Assembly (NCBI GenBank): GCA_036925085.1
Contig: JAUPFP010000011.1
Coordinates: 3,406,797 to 3,470,796 of the forward strand
Length of the DNA: 64,000 nucleotides
Source: Brachycybe producta
Lineage: Eukaryota; Arthropoda; Diplopoda; Playtdesmida; Andrognathidae
Direction: 5' to 3'
Shown: positions 34,381 through 45,590 of the stretch, piece after piece
How positions within the stretch are numbered: position 1 is the stretch's first letter
Layout: each line of letters opens with the position of its first letter
Position numbers and translations under genes: made by a program
The notes under the pieces: generated by a model
What the model was told of the DNA's origin: nothing
The model's database searches: none
Seen by the model: the letters and a program-made list of their open reading frames with translations, nothing else

Positions 34381-34689
34381 GATAAACTGTAGTTTAATTT
34401 TGCTACTATTATCCCCTCCCCTTTTTATATTTCAAAGAGAAAATGAGTTTTTCATTTTCTCTGATGTGCGCATGTGCGTCGTTTGTTCCTGTTTTACTCC
34501 TTTCATTTCAATTTCAGTCACCCCCTCCCATAACATATAGTTGACCTTGAGAAAAAAGCGCTTCATTTATTTAAATTTATATAAATCCCGACGTGGTTTC
34601 TGTACAGTGTTAGATCACAGACAAAAGGAAACACAAAAAGACGGGGCTTAATATATATATAATTTGAAATTTATATTGACGTTTTATGA

Positions 34690-34840
34690 AAAGAGCAACT
34701 GTCCTTTAGGGCAAATAGTTTTAGGGCAAATGCCCCATTAGGGTAAATGATTTTAGGGCAAGTGGATTTAGGGCAAATTACTTTAAGGCAAGTGTCCATA
34801 GGGAAAATGTCTATAGGACAAATGTCTATATCCCAGTGCG
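34690..34840. repeat. Short tandem array of TTAGGGCAAATG-like units
   Basis: Ten or so imperfect units of about 14-16 bp (TTTAGGGCAAAT, TTAGGGTAAATG, ATAGGACAAATG). The regular protein readings on both strands (MSIGQ, CPKST) only mirror this repeat. Confidence 0.75.
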
Positions 34841-35420
34841 TCAGGCGGTCTGCAAACAAGATCATAAAAATATTTTTACAATGCAACTGCATGAACGAAA
34901 GTTACAAAAAAATTAAAAAACAGATCTTAATCCACTAAGTCAACAACAATTCGACATAACTGACACTCCACTCTAACATGAAGTGAACGTAGGCCTATGC
35001 ACAGTAGTCCTGGTTACGGTGTGTGGTCCGCATATGCCTCAACCACTTATCTATAGCGGTTGGAGATAGACAAATCAAAGAATTTCTCTACTTGGCCAAA
35101 ACCAGGACTCATTGTCTCTTATCACACCTAAGTGGTAAGAGAAGAAAACGTAAACAACTAAATTAAAATGCAATAAAATTCCACTCATGTGGAAGTTATA
35201 TGAGGGGAAACGAAAAGGTCAATTGCAAAAATAGAATCTGGGTCAATCGGTACCTAAAAGTACCAAGTGGTCCAGAAACCCCAAAACGAAATAGCGCTAA
35301 ATAAAAATAAAGTGGCGGGTCAAAAACGTCTCACTATAGATAATATATGTAGCTATACATATTTTTGTTTATCATTAATCATTTTCATTTCGTGCAATTT
35401 GCACGACAGGTTTATTAGTC
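34841..35420. other. AT-rich DNA, nothing recognised
   Basis: No ORF, repeat or motif that I can support. Confidence 0.5.
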
Positions 35421-35424
35421 TTAA

Positions 35425-36208
35425 GAGGCTACATCCCAAAATTCTCCAAAAAGAGCACTAGGATCGTTTTTCTATTGAGCCCACAGACCCAATGTTAAAG
35501 AAAAAAATGGTAATTTTTAAAATACACTCAGTCGCGGCAATATGTTTATTGTTCATATTTAAAGTTGTCCAATATTAAGCTTTCGAAGTGCAATATGTGC
35601 TCCTTAAGTATATGCTGATCAAGGGATAGAATGACAAAAAATTGGTAAGCGCGGTTATATTTTTAAAAAACTATTTCAAAATTGCGAATTTCTAACTCTT
35701 TTGTTAAACTCCACTGAGTAGCCTACACCCAAATAAGAAAAAAATATATATAAAAAATACGTAAAAATAATTTTAAAAAAACAGAAAAAATCAGCACGTG
35801 TGAAAATGTTTTGCCTTCACTGTGGTTTAGTTATGGGGTTTTTTAAATTATTTTTAGGTATTTTGAGAAGCATTTTAATGGATGTTTTTTTTCTTATTCG
35901 GGCGTACTCAATGGAGTTTAACACAAGAGTTAGCAATTCGCCATTTTGAAATAGTTTTTTTTTAAATATAAGCACACTTACCAATTTTTTGTCATTCTAT
36001 CACTCGATCAGCATATATTTAAAATGTACATTGCACTTTGAAAACTTAATATTGGACAACTTTAAATATGAAAAATAAACATATTGCCACCGCGAGTCTG
36101 TGTATTTTGAAAATTAATATTTTTTTTTCTTTTACATTGGGCTTAATAGAAAAACGATGCTAGCACTCTTTGAAGAGATTTTCCGGAGTAATTTTGTGAT
36201 GTAGCCTC
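35425..36208. mobile_element. TTAA-flanked foldback MITE, second family
   Basis: Ends GAGGCTACATCCC and GTGATGTAGCCTC, flanked by TTAA at 35421-35424 and 36209-36212. The halves are inverted copies over hundreds of bases (CGTTTTTCTATTGAGCC left, GGCTTAATAGAAAAACG right). A partial copy lies in the intron at 39617-40262. Confidence 0.8.
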
Positions 36209-36835
36209 TTAATACAAAAATTTTAAAAAATATATTTTAATTGGTCTTCCACAATTGCAAATTTTATGAGGTTTCCTTCAATTATTTTGTATGATTCATA
36301 ATAACAAGAAGACTACTGTGTAGATAGATGAGCGTCACAAAGTATATGGAATTGCATAGTGTGCAATAGGCCTATAGTAATAATCAAAATTAAAGGATAT
36401 GCTGTATTCTCTCATATATTAAAAAAAACTAAAGGTATACGCTTTTCAGGGAAATAAATTAGTATTATGAGTAGGCAGGCTACTGACAAAGTTAATTATT
36501 TCAAATTGCAGGAAATAAAGAAAAAAACTGAAAGGTAACACAGTTGTTGAATCATTTACATTTTAATAAAATTTTGAATCATATATAGGTTACTCGTATA
36601 ATCACATGAAACAGCATGGAAAACACAGATCCACTTTTTTTTTCTCATAAATTTTTCCAGCATTTATAAATTGCTTCTCAAATATTTATTCAATGAAGGC
36701 AAGTTTTAATCTATCAGATATAAATTCGATAAGCCCAAAGTGGAAATTTCTCAAACGAATGCTTTTAAAACAAATAATGTAATTCAACACGCTATTACGG
36801 AGCCCTGTAAAAGACAGGCGAGATTTTTTTTTTAA

Positions 36836-37330
36836 ATCTCGACATTTCGACTTTAATTTCGACATTTCGCCTATAATCTCAAAATGTCGACTTTAATCTC
36901 GAAATTTCGACTTTAATCTCGAAATTTCGACTTTTTCGATTATCTCGAAATTTCGACTTTTTCGATAATCTAGAAATTTCAACTTTAATCTCGAAATTTC
37001 GACTTTATTCTCGAAATTTCCACTTAAATTTCCAAATTTTCACTTAAATTTCGAAATTTCCACTTTAATTTCCAAATTTCCACTTCAATCTCGAAATTTC
37101 CACTTTTATCCCGAAATTTCGACTTTAATCTCGAAATGTCCACTTTAATCTCGAGATTTCGACTTCAATCTCGAAATTTCCACTTTAATCTCGAAATTTC
37201 CACTTTAATCTCGAAATTTCCACTTTAATCTCGAAATTTCCACTTTAATCTCGAAATTTCGACTTTAATCTCGAAATTTCGATTTTTTTCCAGAATCTCA
37301 ATATTTCGACTTTAATGTCGATATGTCCAA
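36836..37330. repeat. 20-bp minisatellite
   Basis: About 25 units of TTTAATCTCGAAATTTCSAC with a centre or flanking change between GAC and CAC. Most units are exactly 20 bp. Each contains the near-palindrome TCGAAATTTCGA. Confidence 0.9.
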
Positions 37331-37580
37331 ATTCAATCATTCTGCTTTTGCCACTTTGCGCGCACCATAGACTTGGTTATTGTAAAACGTAATGTAATAA
37401 ATTAATTTTCTAAACCATTTTAGTATCACTTATTTTTTTTTCTTTCCATTTATTAAAAAAGTTACAAATTTCAAATTGAAATCGATCTAACATCAAACAT
37501 AATTGGCATTTTTAATTGTTTGTTTTGTTCGGTGTATTTTTAAAATGTGAAAAAATGAAATGAAGATGAGAAAAAGAGTC

Positions 37581-37774
37581 ACAGGCATTTAAAGACAGGG
37601 ACAGGCAGACGTTTGCTAAGCCTTTAATGAGCGTCAGACCAAATGTCAACCAATTGGAAATTGAAAAGGGCAAGGCCTGTGACGTCAGAACACATAACAA
37701 ACCAATTACAAGTTGCCTGTTCTCATAAAAGGGGCGGAGCAGACGTCTGCGTGTTCCTGTCTTTACTTGCCAGT
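37581..37774. mobile_element. Mutator-like MITE (194 bp)
   Basis: Inverted ends ACAGGCATTTAAAGACAG and the complement of ACTGGCAAGTAAAGACAG. Flanks AAAAGAGTC (37572-37580) and AAAGAAGTC (37775-37783) agree at 7 of 9 bases. The interior GACGTCAGAACACATAAC, CCAATTACAAGTTG is shared with the copies at 42499 and 63527. Confidence 0.65.
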
Positions 37775-37783
37775 AAAGAAGTC

Positions 37784-38300
37784 ACTGAGGAGAGTTTCAT
37801 TTTTGAAAACTGCGGGTATAACCGCGGGTTTTCGGTTTTGTATTTTTGTTTCCCCATAAATTTTAAAATTTTTAAATAAAACAATCAATTATATGGAGCA
37901 AAATTTTCTTTTTTTAAGTCTTTATAATTTGTGTAGATACAGTGATAATAACCTTTTAGACAAACAAGAGCATTTGCTGATTTATCAGATTATCGTGAAC
38001 GAAGTTTTGTACAAAAATTACTACTCAACAAAAACGTCCTTTTGGGATATGTTGATGTCGATTTTATGGTAGAAAGAGCAGCGTAAAGATGACCAAGGTT
38101 CTTTGTCTTTTTGGCACGTTTTTTATTTAAACAATTTCAAATTCCCGTTTTAGTGATAGACTGATCGTGATTGATTTTGATTTGATTTTTGATAAAACCG
38201 AAAACCGCGGTTTTCCAAGACAGTTTTGCGGTTTCAGTTTTTCATCGAAAAACCACGGTTTTCGGTTGGTATCGGGTAAACCCAAATCCAAGTCTCTCAT
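37784..38300. other. AT-rich DNA, nothing recognised
   Basis: Contains short self-complementary words around CGGTTTTCGGTTT (about 37825 and 38195-38265) but no gene. Confidence 0.4.
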
Positions 38301-38870
38301 ACCTAGTACACACCTGACAATTTCAATGCATTTAAATAAGAAATGAGTTCTACAGAGCCCTGTGAAGGTCAAACAAACAATATATCGAATTGAATTTATT
38401 CAGTTAATAATCTGAAAATATTGAGATAATACTTAAATATAATTTATAAACTATTACAAAATATTGATTAAGTATTTCAATTTAAATTATTAATAATAAA
38501 GTCAATTTTTATTTGGTTCATGTCCTTAACTGGATTCCGTATAATTCACCTAAACACATTTAATTTGAATTCATTTAACTCATGTGTGTACAACGTATAA
38601 TACCTAGTACACGCGTGATAATTTAAATGCATTTAAATAAGAAATGTGTTCTACAGAGCCCTGTGATAGACAAACAAACAACATATCGAATTGAATTTAT
38701 TCAGTTAATAATCTGAAAATATTGAGTTAATACTTAAATATAATATAGAAACTATTGATTTAGTATTTCAATTTAAAATATTAAGAATAAAGTCAATTTT
38801 TATTTGGTTCATGTCCTTAACTGGATTTCGTATAATTCATTTAACTCATGTGTGTACAAGGTATAAGGCT
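38301..38870. repeat. Tandem duplication of about 300 bp
   Basis: Unit 1 (about 38301-38590) and unit 2 (about 38605-38860) share CCTAGTACAC, AAATAAGAAATG, ACAGAGCCCTGTGA, ATCGAATTGAATTTATTCAG, TTTATTTGGTTCATGTCC and ACTCATGTGTGTACAA in order. They end about 370 bp upstream of the TATA box of the gene at 39338. Confidence 0.85.
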
Positions 38871-39236
38871 ATACCATCATACATACACCCGGAAATGACA
38901 ATTAGTGACATTATGTGCTCTGTTGAACACAGGATGATGTCATCGCTTTATTTTAAAGCTTTTCAAAATGCGCAACTTTTGTGACTAATAAATGAATGTG
39001 TAATGTCCATCGAGTCATCATAATATTGCTTTTACATATGGTTTTTAGTTTTTTTTTTCTTCTCATTTAATGCAAATATTATATTAATAGAGTTTACACA
39101 AATAAACACCTAGTGTATTGTTTATGTTTTCAGAATGACTCAATTTTTTTTTGACAGGTCTACTCTTAAAGTAGAAACAAACTGACCACAAATGTTTTTT
39201 CATTGGACAAAAGATCTAAAGTACACATGGGACCAC

Positions 39237-39244
39237 TATAAAAA
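39237..39244 (+). promoter_or_regulatory. TATA box of the secreted-protein gene
   Basis: TATAAAAA lies 94-101 bp upstream of the start codon. A transcription start near 39265-39275 would give a 5' UTR of about 70 bp without an upstream ATG. Confidence 0.7.
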
Positions 39245-39337
39245 GACCATAAATTCGCCGCAAAAAAGAAATTGTATTTTATTCTAAACGAAATCGTCTC
39301 TCCTATAGCCTACTACAACATCTGAACAACGTACACC

Positions 39338-41807
39338 ATGAAGATTACCAAAACGATGCTGTTTTCTATGGTGGTCATTGGACTTTTATCCATAGTACAG
39401 GTATTATTTGTATTCGTCATTTGTAAATTCGTAAAATTAACGTACAAATACAAAAGTAGAAAGAGGAACCTATTGTTGTGTAGCCTAAACATACTACAAA
39501 AATATACGTGAATAATATATATATATATATATATGTTTTAAACTGTTTTTATAACAATATTTTTTGGGGGGGGGGGGGGTGGAATAAAAAGATGAACGGA
39601 TGAACATTGGGGTTAAGAGGCTACATCGCAAAATTACTTCGAAAAATCTCCACAAAGAGCGCTAGTATCGTTTTTCTATTGAGCTCATAGACCCGATGTT
39701 AAAGAAAAAATGTTAATTTTTAAAATACATAAGTTGCGGCGGCAATATGTTTATTTTTTCATATTTAATGCTGTCCAATATTAAATTTTCAAAATGCAAT
39801 GTGCACCTTAAATATATGCTGATGAAGTGATAGAATGACAAAAAATTGGTAAAGTGCGGTTATATTTTTAAAAAATATTTCAAAATCGCGAATTTCTAAT
39901 TCCTATTTTAAACTCCATTGAAGAAAAAAAACATCCATGTTGGTCAAAATCCTTAAAAATAAATTAAAACCCATAAGTAAACCACAGTGAAGCCAACACA
40001 TTGGCGCACGTGCTGAATTGTTTCTGGTTCTTCTAAAATGAATAAAATCATTTTAGAAAAACCAGAAAAAATTCAGCACGTGCGCCAATGTGTTGGCTTC
40101 ACTGTGGTTTACTTGTGGTTTTTAATTTATTTTTAAGGATTTTGACGAGCATTTTAATGGATGTTTTTTGCTTACGAGCGTGTACTCAATGAAGCGTAAC
40201 ATAAGAATTAAAAATTCGCTATGTTGAAATAGTTTTTAATAAAAATAGAAAAAAACACCATTTTTTGTCATTCTAAATCAAAAGATTCGAAAAACAAAAA
40301 AAGCGGCGAAGATTCGAGTTTTCGAATATCGAATTTTTTTCTAGATTCGCGAGATTCGAGGATTCGAATGGCCTATCCCTAGTTAAAACGGTTTTTGTAC
40401 TTTGAAAAAGCTCAGTAAAGTAAGCCATTAATCTTCTGTTAACTTTAAGAGCCTAGATATACCGTTTAATTCAAAATTTCTCCGAATGTGGGCGCTGCGA
40501 TCGTTGTTGACTTAAAAATGGTTTTTTTAACGTTTTTTTCCTCCAGGTTTGAAGTAACATAATAATTAATAGAAAAATAACTTTATGTGATAAGATTATA
40601 AAAAAGAAACATCGTGAAGCGAATAGATTAATGCACGTGCTAATTTTTTGTTATTGTTCTAAGTCGTTTTTAACGAGAGTTCTTCAAATGTTTGTGGGGC
40701 GGTTTTTTGCTCCTATGGGATTTAACGTGGAGTTAAAAAGTACGATTTTAAATGTTATTTAAAAATAGAAGGATCTTTCAAAATTTAGAAAAAGGAATCA
40801 TCCTGAAAGCAATAAACACATCTAAGTACGTGTTAATTGTTTTATTGCTCTAAGTCATTTTTAATGAGAGTTCTTCTAACTTTTGTGGGACGGCGTTTTG
40901 GTCCTATGGGACTTAACATGGAGTTAAAAATCGTACGATTTTAAACGTTATTAAAAAGTAGAAGGACCTTTTCAAAATTTATAAAAAGAAAACCTGAAGC
41001 CAATACATCAAAAGCACGTGCTAACTTTTTTGTTATTGTTCTAAATCGTTTTAAGGAGAGTTCTTCAAATGTTTGTGGGACGATTTTTGATCCAATGGAA
41101 TTTAACATGGAGTAAAAAATAACGAACGAATTTAAACCTTTTTTTAAAATAGAAGAAGTTTTTCAAAATTTATATAAAGTCAGCACTTAAAGAACAATAC
41201 TTTTTATTGCATTTTGCGCTTTACTGTATTTTAATTGAGCGAGTGTGAGGCGATTTATTGCAAGTTTAGTAATAGAGAATTTAGTTATATAGAAAGAGTA
41301 ATTTCTCTCGTTGTCGTCTGCTCAAAAACAACAAGATGGCGGTGTATCTAGGCTCTTAAAGTCATTTCCCCCCCCCCCAATTTTCTCCCATTTGTGCCAC
41401 TCTTGCATCCTAGGTGCGAAATAGCTCTTCTGCTAAAATGCCTTACAAAGTGAAATTGAGTGGAATATTTTAGTCCGCGTGCGTGACTCCTCCCTTACTG
41501 TTGAGTCGTCACGCAAACAAATGTCACGAATTGCCAAAATCAATTTGCTTACATTTTAGTTTATTTATTTTTTTCTTCTTGCAAACAGAAAATCAGTTGT
41601 GCTCCTCGTGAAATAGAAAACGTTTCATTATCTCCATCAACAACTGACTTAATCTCATTGATAATCAACAACCTGCTGAAGTTAATCAATGGAGAAATGA
41701 CAATAAACGAGTTCATCAATATACTGATCAGTGAAGTCATCAAAGGAAACTATCTTACAAACTTCATTCATTTACCTGGAACTCAAGATAAACTTACACC
41801 GGCATAA
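39338..41807 (+). CDS. Two-exon gene for a 93-aa secreted protein of unknown family
   Basis: Exon 1 (39338-39400) encodes 21 residues, MKITKTMLFSMVVIGLLSIV plus Q, the start of a signal peptide, with a good start context (CACCATGA). The intron (39401-41588, phase 0) has CAG/GTATTA and a pyrimidine-rich TTTTTTTCTTCTTGCAAACAG acceptor. Exon 2 (41589-41807) adds 72 residues. The likely signal cleavage is after ISCA (residue 26), leaving about 67 residues with no cysteine, one N-glycosylation site (NVS) and two amphipathic helices (DLISLIINNLLKLI; NEFINILISEVI). A TATA box and AATAAA complete the gene. Function unknown; a small helical secreted peptide or hormone-like or defence-type protein are possibilities, none shown. 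Confidence 0.82.
39617..40262. mobile_element. TTAA MITE (second family), partial copy in the intron
   Basis: Begins after TTAA (39613-39616) with GAGGCTACATCGC as in 35425-36208 and loses similarity near 40262. It holds a long palindrome (about 39976-40112) with arms of over 60 bp (ACCACAGTGAAGCC and GGCTTCACTGTGGT at the outer edge). Confidence 0.75.
40449..41355. mobile_element. TTAA-flanked MITE, copy 2, in the intron
   Basis: Ends GAGCCTAGATATACCG and CGGTGTATCTAGGCTC, TTAA on both sides (40445-40448 and 41356-41359). Same orientation and interior as 33217-34116, including the three near-200-bp units. Together with the partial MITE at 39617 it makes up about two thirds of the intron. 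Confidence 0.82.
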
Positions 41808-41884
41808 TTTTTACTATATTAATAATGAAATTTACATTGCTTTTATGAGTTTACAATTGATGAATTGGAGCATCGCCATTTGTA

Positions 41885-41890
41885 AATAAA
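41885..41890 (+). terminator. Poly(A) signal of the secreted-protein gene
   Basis: AATAAA 78 bp after the stop codon, followed by GTGTCTTTAATC, a GT/T-rich downstream element. Confidence 0.75.
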
Positions 41891-42019
41891 GTGTCTTTAA
41901 TCCCAAATATACAATCGAATTTTGTAGTTATTTTTATTAAATACTATTATTATTTTATTCCTAAAGGCTAGTACAGAGACAATGATGCGGGCAGGGCCGT
42001 GCGGTAGATTTTCTCAGTA

Positions 42020-42761
42020 CAGTGGCGTAGGGAGGGGGGTTAGGGGGGTTAGAACCCCCCCCCCCCCATTTCATTCGAAAAAATTTTTTCTCCAAAAAAT
42101 TTTTTTTTCCCTCTGCAATTTCTGACATATTCCGATCTTAGTGATCTTTAGATAGGGGTGCACGTGTAAGAATCAGTAACCAATTATTTACATAGTTAAG
42201 TTGGTCGTATCCCTTTCGGTCTAAATTTTTTCAGTCGCCAAGCCGCAGGGATTGGATTGGAGGCTAACAGTGACGTCAATAAAAAGTAATAGGGAGCGGT
42301 GAATGAAAGACATAACCCCTAACCTAACCCCTATCCTAACCAAACCAAACCTAACTATTTCGCTCCTCACTGCTCCCTATTACTTTTTATTGACATAACG
42401 TTAGCCAATCCCTGAGGCTTGGCGAGGCTAGGCTAGGCGTGGCTTAGGTTCAGCAGTGCTGTTTTATAATGTTACCAAATTGCTGCTGAGAAAGGTGAAC
42501 AGGCAATTGAAATCGGGACGAACAGAAGTTGACTCCGCATTATTTATGACGTCCGGCAACTTCTAATTGGTGTGTTGTGTGGTTCGACGTTGAAATGGGC
42601 GGAGCATGTGACGTCACAATACATAACCAACCAATTAGAAGTTGCGTTCGTCATAAAAAGGGCGGAGCCAACTTCTGTTCACACTGTATTCTAATTGCCT
42701 GTGAAAGGGGAGGGGTTAAAAATTTAAAACCCCCCATAACCCAAGGCTGCCTACGCCACTG
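42020..42761. mobile_element. hAT-type element nested in the previous one, duplication TCTCAGTA
   Basis: Ends CAGTGGCGTAGG and CCTACGCCACTG; TCTCAGTA at 42012-42019 and 42762-42769 is an exact 8-bp duplication. Inside are an inverted repeat (GTCAATAAAAAGTAATAGGG at about 42273 and its complement at about 42384) and a Mutator-like MITE (42499-42702). No transposase. Confidence 0.92.
42499..42702. mobile_element. Mutator-like MITE (204 bp) nested in the hAT element
   Basis: Ends ACAGGCAATT and AATTGCCTGT; flanks GAAAGGTGA (42490-42498) and GAAAGGGGA (42703-42711) match at 8 of 9 bases, a 9-bp duplication. The interior is shared with copies at 37581 and 63527. Confidence 0.8.
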
Positions 42762-42989
42762 TCTCAGTATGATGCAAGTCTTCAAAATGCCGCCCCTTAA
42801 ACTGTGGGCGGGGGTGGGGGGTCATTGAAAATGATTAAATATGATGATGCTTATCATGCTAATAAAATAAGGTAGATAAAATAACGAAAATAATTGTATT
42901 TTCATTTCGCTGCTTATGCCGCCCCCTTACGGTGCCGCCTGATGCGGCTGCCTCTCTGTAACATAGCATGGCACGGCCCTGGATGCGGG

Positions 42990-43360
42990 TCTAAACCGCG
43001 TCAGTTGTGATTCAGACCCTGTAACAATGTTGAAATGTTTCGAGGCTGAATCGCGTCAGCTCAGATTCATGTTTCTTGACTTCCATCAAAATGGGAAACT
43101 TTGAAAGATTGTTGTGGGTCTGAATTGGATCAGTTGTGATTCTGCCCCACAACGTTGTATAGGAGCAGGCCCATAACAATGTACCGCAACAAAGAATTCC
43201 TGGTGTGTACTAGCCATAAAGGGTAGTACGTGCTAGGAATTCTTTGTTATGATACACATGCTGCGGGTCTGAAATGCAACTGAATCGCGTCAGTTGTGAT
43301 TCAGACCCGCAATAATGTTAAAATGTGTCGGGGCTGAATCGCGTCAGCTCAGATTCATAT
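42990..43360. repeat. Inverted-repeat element around TCTGAATCGCGTCAG
   Basis: Repeated blocks of GCGGGTCTGAATCGCGTCAGTT type, direct and inverted (about 42983, 43110, 43262, 43290), and a hairpin at 43190-43248 (ACAAAGAATTCC and GGAATTCTTTGT). It is the DNA into which the nested hAT elements inserted. A related block recurs at about 43677-43760. Confidence 0.6.
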
Positions 43361-44590
43361 TTCTTAAGTCCCATCGAAATAGGAAACTTAAAAACGTGGA
43401 CCACTGAAAATACTATTAAATTAATTGCGGACCTTATAAAAAAAATGAAACTTCGAAATCCTGCCCCCATGATCCAATTTCGGGGTGTCCAAAAAGCTTA
43501 AACCGAATATGCTCTCGACTGAGAAGAGCTTGGTGTGCCCACCGTTCACACTCTTTATGAATGACCTTGTAGGCACATATTGCAAGGGCCGCTTTCGCAA
43601 GTGATAATGACATGGTGAGAGTGAAAGCCAGAAGGATGGAGAGAAATTGAGTATAGGTGTGTGACACAGAAAAATGTTGCGGGTCTGAATCGTGTCAGTT
43701 GCGACTCTGCGTCGGAACATTGTATCGGACCAGGCCCGCACATTGCATCGCAACAAAGAATCATAGTGTGTATTAGCCTTAAGGTAAATTATCAAATCCG
43801 ATAAATCGGAAAACGACAACTACGGTTATATTTGGGGCAGGCTTTAAACCATGAGGTGACAGTAACACAGAGGCAGACTGAGAGAAAAAAAAACTTCCCG
43901 CGAAAAATTATTTATCCAGCAGGTGAGATACACCAAAAATGCCTATAGAATCACACATGCAGGGCTAGCTCAAGGGTCTCACGCGTCCTAGGCTAGTCTT
44001 AAATTTTGAGCCCTAGTTGTATTCTGTACCATGCATCCGTCTACCTGTCCATCACCCTGCTTATTAAACAAGCTTACCTATTCCCAACCATTCACCTGTA
44101 TCTCCATCGTAAATCCCAGTATGGCCCAAAAAAATATGGGGCAAAAAAATAAATTGTACTTAAAGAGGGCTCCATGGAAAAAAAATACTTATGTAAATGC
44201 AAGGCAGATGGCGCCAACCTCCATAGGTGGCAAACTACACTCAACAATTAATTGAAATAGAATGCATTTTAGCTATAAAAGCATCCAAAACAACCTATTA
44301 TCAGTGTGACACAAACTTATGCAGCAGATATATGTGAAGAGTGCTTGTCGAAACAAATTAGGAAATGTTAAGAATGGTCAAAACAGTCAGAATAAAAGAC
44401 TAATTTGATGAAATCATTCCTTAAAAACTACAACAAGATTAATTTAACAAAACATGAATCCCTGAATCTAAAGCTTCTTTACTGAATGAGGAATACAGAC
44501 GTTTTTTTTACAGTAAAAGAAAATTTAAAAGACACTACATTTGCGACCAGAACTTACATGTAGGAGGTCACGAGGGATATAGTCATTAAT
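43361..44590. other. AT-rich DNA without a supported gene
   Basis: The longest ORF (43421-43819, minus) overlaps repeat sequence and has no recognisable feature. Confidence 0.5.
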
Positions 44591-44599
44591 AGTGAGGAT

Positions 44600-45590
44600 A
44601 TAATTCAGCAAATAATAACTCTTGGCAGCTCTTGTTAGATGATGATTTACAGAAACATCTGGATAAGGGCCAACAGGTTGACCTAGTTTTTCTAGGCTGC
44701 TGTAAAGCTTTTGATACAGTTTCTCAATTTAGACTAATGTCCAAACTTGCTGAATACGGCCGGGATGAGCAGGTTTGCAATTGAATCAGGTCATTTCTCA
44801 GTGAAAAGAAGCAGAGGGTTGTTATTGATGGGCCTCAATCTGGGTGGGTGGGTCCAGATGTAACATCCGGGGTTCCACAGGTATAGTGTTAGGTCCTCTT
44901 TTGTTTCTGATTTTCATTAATGACCTCAGTAGTATGGTTAGCAGTACTTGTAGGCTTTTTGCTGATGACACGTTAATTTACAGGGAGGTACAAACCATCC
45001 TCGATTGTGGATCACTAGGGGTAGACTTGAAGGCAATTGAAAGTTGGTGTTTCCTGGCAATTTCAGTTGAAATCCATTGGCTTTTTCTTATGTTATGAAT
45101 AACAACCTACTTCAGAATGTTAATTCTAATAAATACTTGGGGGTTACATTGACAAGCAATGTGTCTTGGAAGCAGCATATTGATAATGTCACTAGCAAGG
45201 CAATACAATCACTTTGTTTTGTCAACGATCATTGGGTACTTGCCCTGAACAAGTTAAAATTGTTGAGCATTACAATGTGCTGATTCGACCTCATCTTGAG
45301 TACTGCTGCAGTGTGTGGAATCCCCACTGTGTAGCATTAACTAATGCAGTGGAAATGTCTACAGCAGATATAAGTTTACCAGATAGTTTTACTGAAATGC
45401 TAATTGGATCAGAAACAAGTTTATGTATGTTTAAAAAAAATCGTATATTGTCAATGTTCCAAACCAAAGTCTAGTGATATGCTCGTATATGTAAAGCATT
45501 GTATGTGGGAAGGGGTGACCACTCATGGAAAATTAGAAACTTTTGCAAAGACCAATTCTTATTACTGGTCTTTTTTCAAGGGTTATATAT
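44600..45590 (+). pseudogene. LINE (jockey/CR1-like) reverse transcriptase remnant
   Basis: Across several frames: LVFLGCCKAFDTVSQFRLM, GPQSGW, TSGVPQ, then GPLLFLIFINDL, the catalytic box CRLFADDTLIYR, later NKYLGVTLTSNVSWKQHI and IRPHLEYCCSVWNPH. This is the usual order of non-LTR RT palm and thumb. Stops and frameshifts (for example after SGVPQ) make it non-functional. The 5' endonuclease part is absent. Confidence 0.9.

Larger units (their letters stand above)
41992..42981. mobile_element. hAT-type non-autonomous element with 8-bp duplication GATGCGGG
   Basis: Ends CAGGGCCGTGC and GCACGGCCCTG. The 8-bp GATGCGGG is present at 41984-41991 and 42982-42989. No transposase inside. It carries a second hAT element at 42020-42761, so its own length is about 250 bp. 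Confidence 0.9.

Noticed and set aside
36836..37330. CRISPR or coding repeat in the 20-bp array
   Set aside because: Units abut without spacers and the frames carry stops; it is a minisatellite.
43421..43819. 132-aa minus-strand ORF
   Set aside because: Lies over dispersed repeat sequence and shows no motif or start context.
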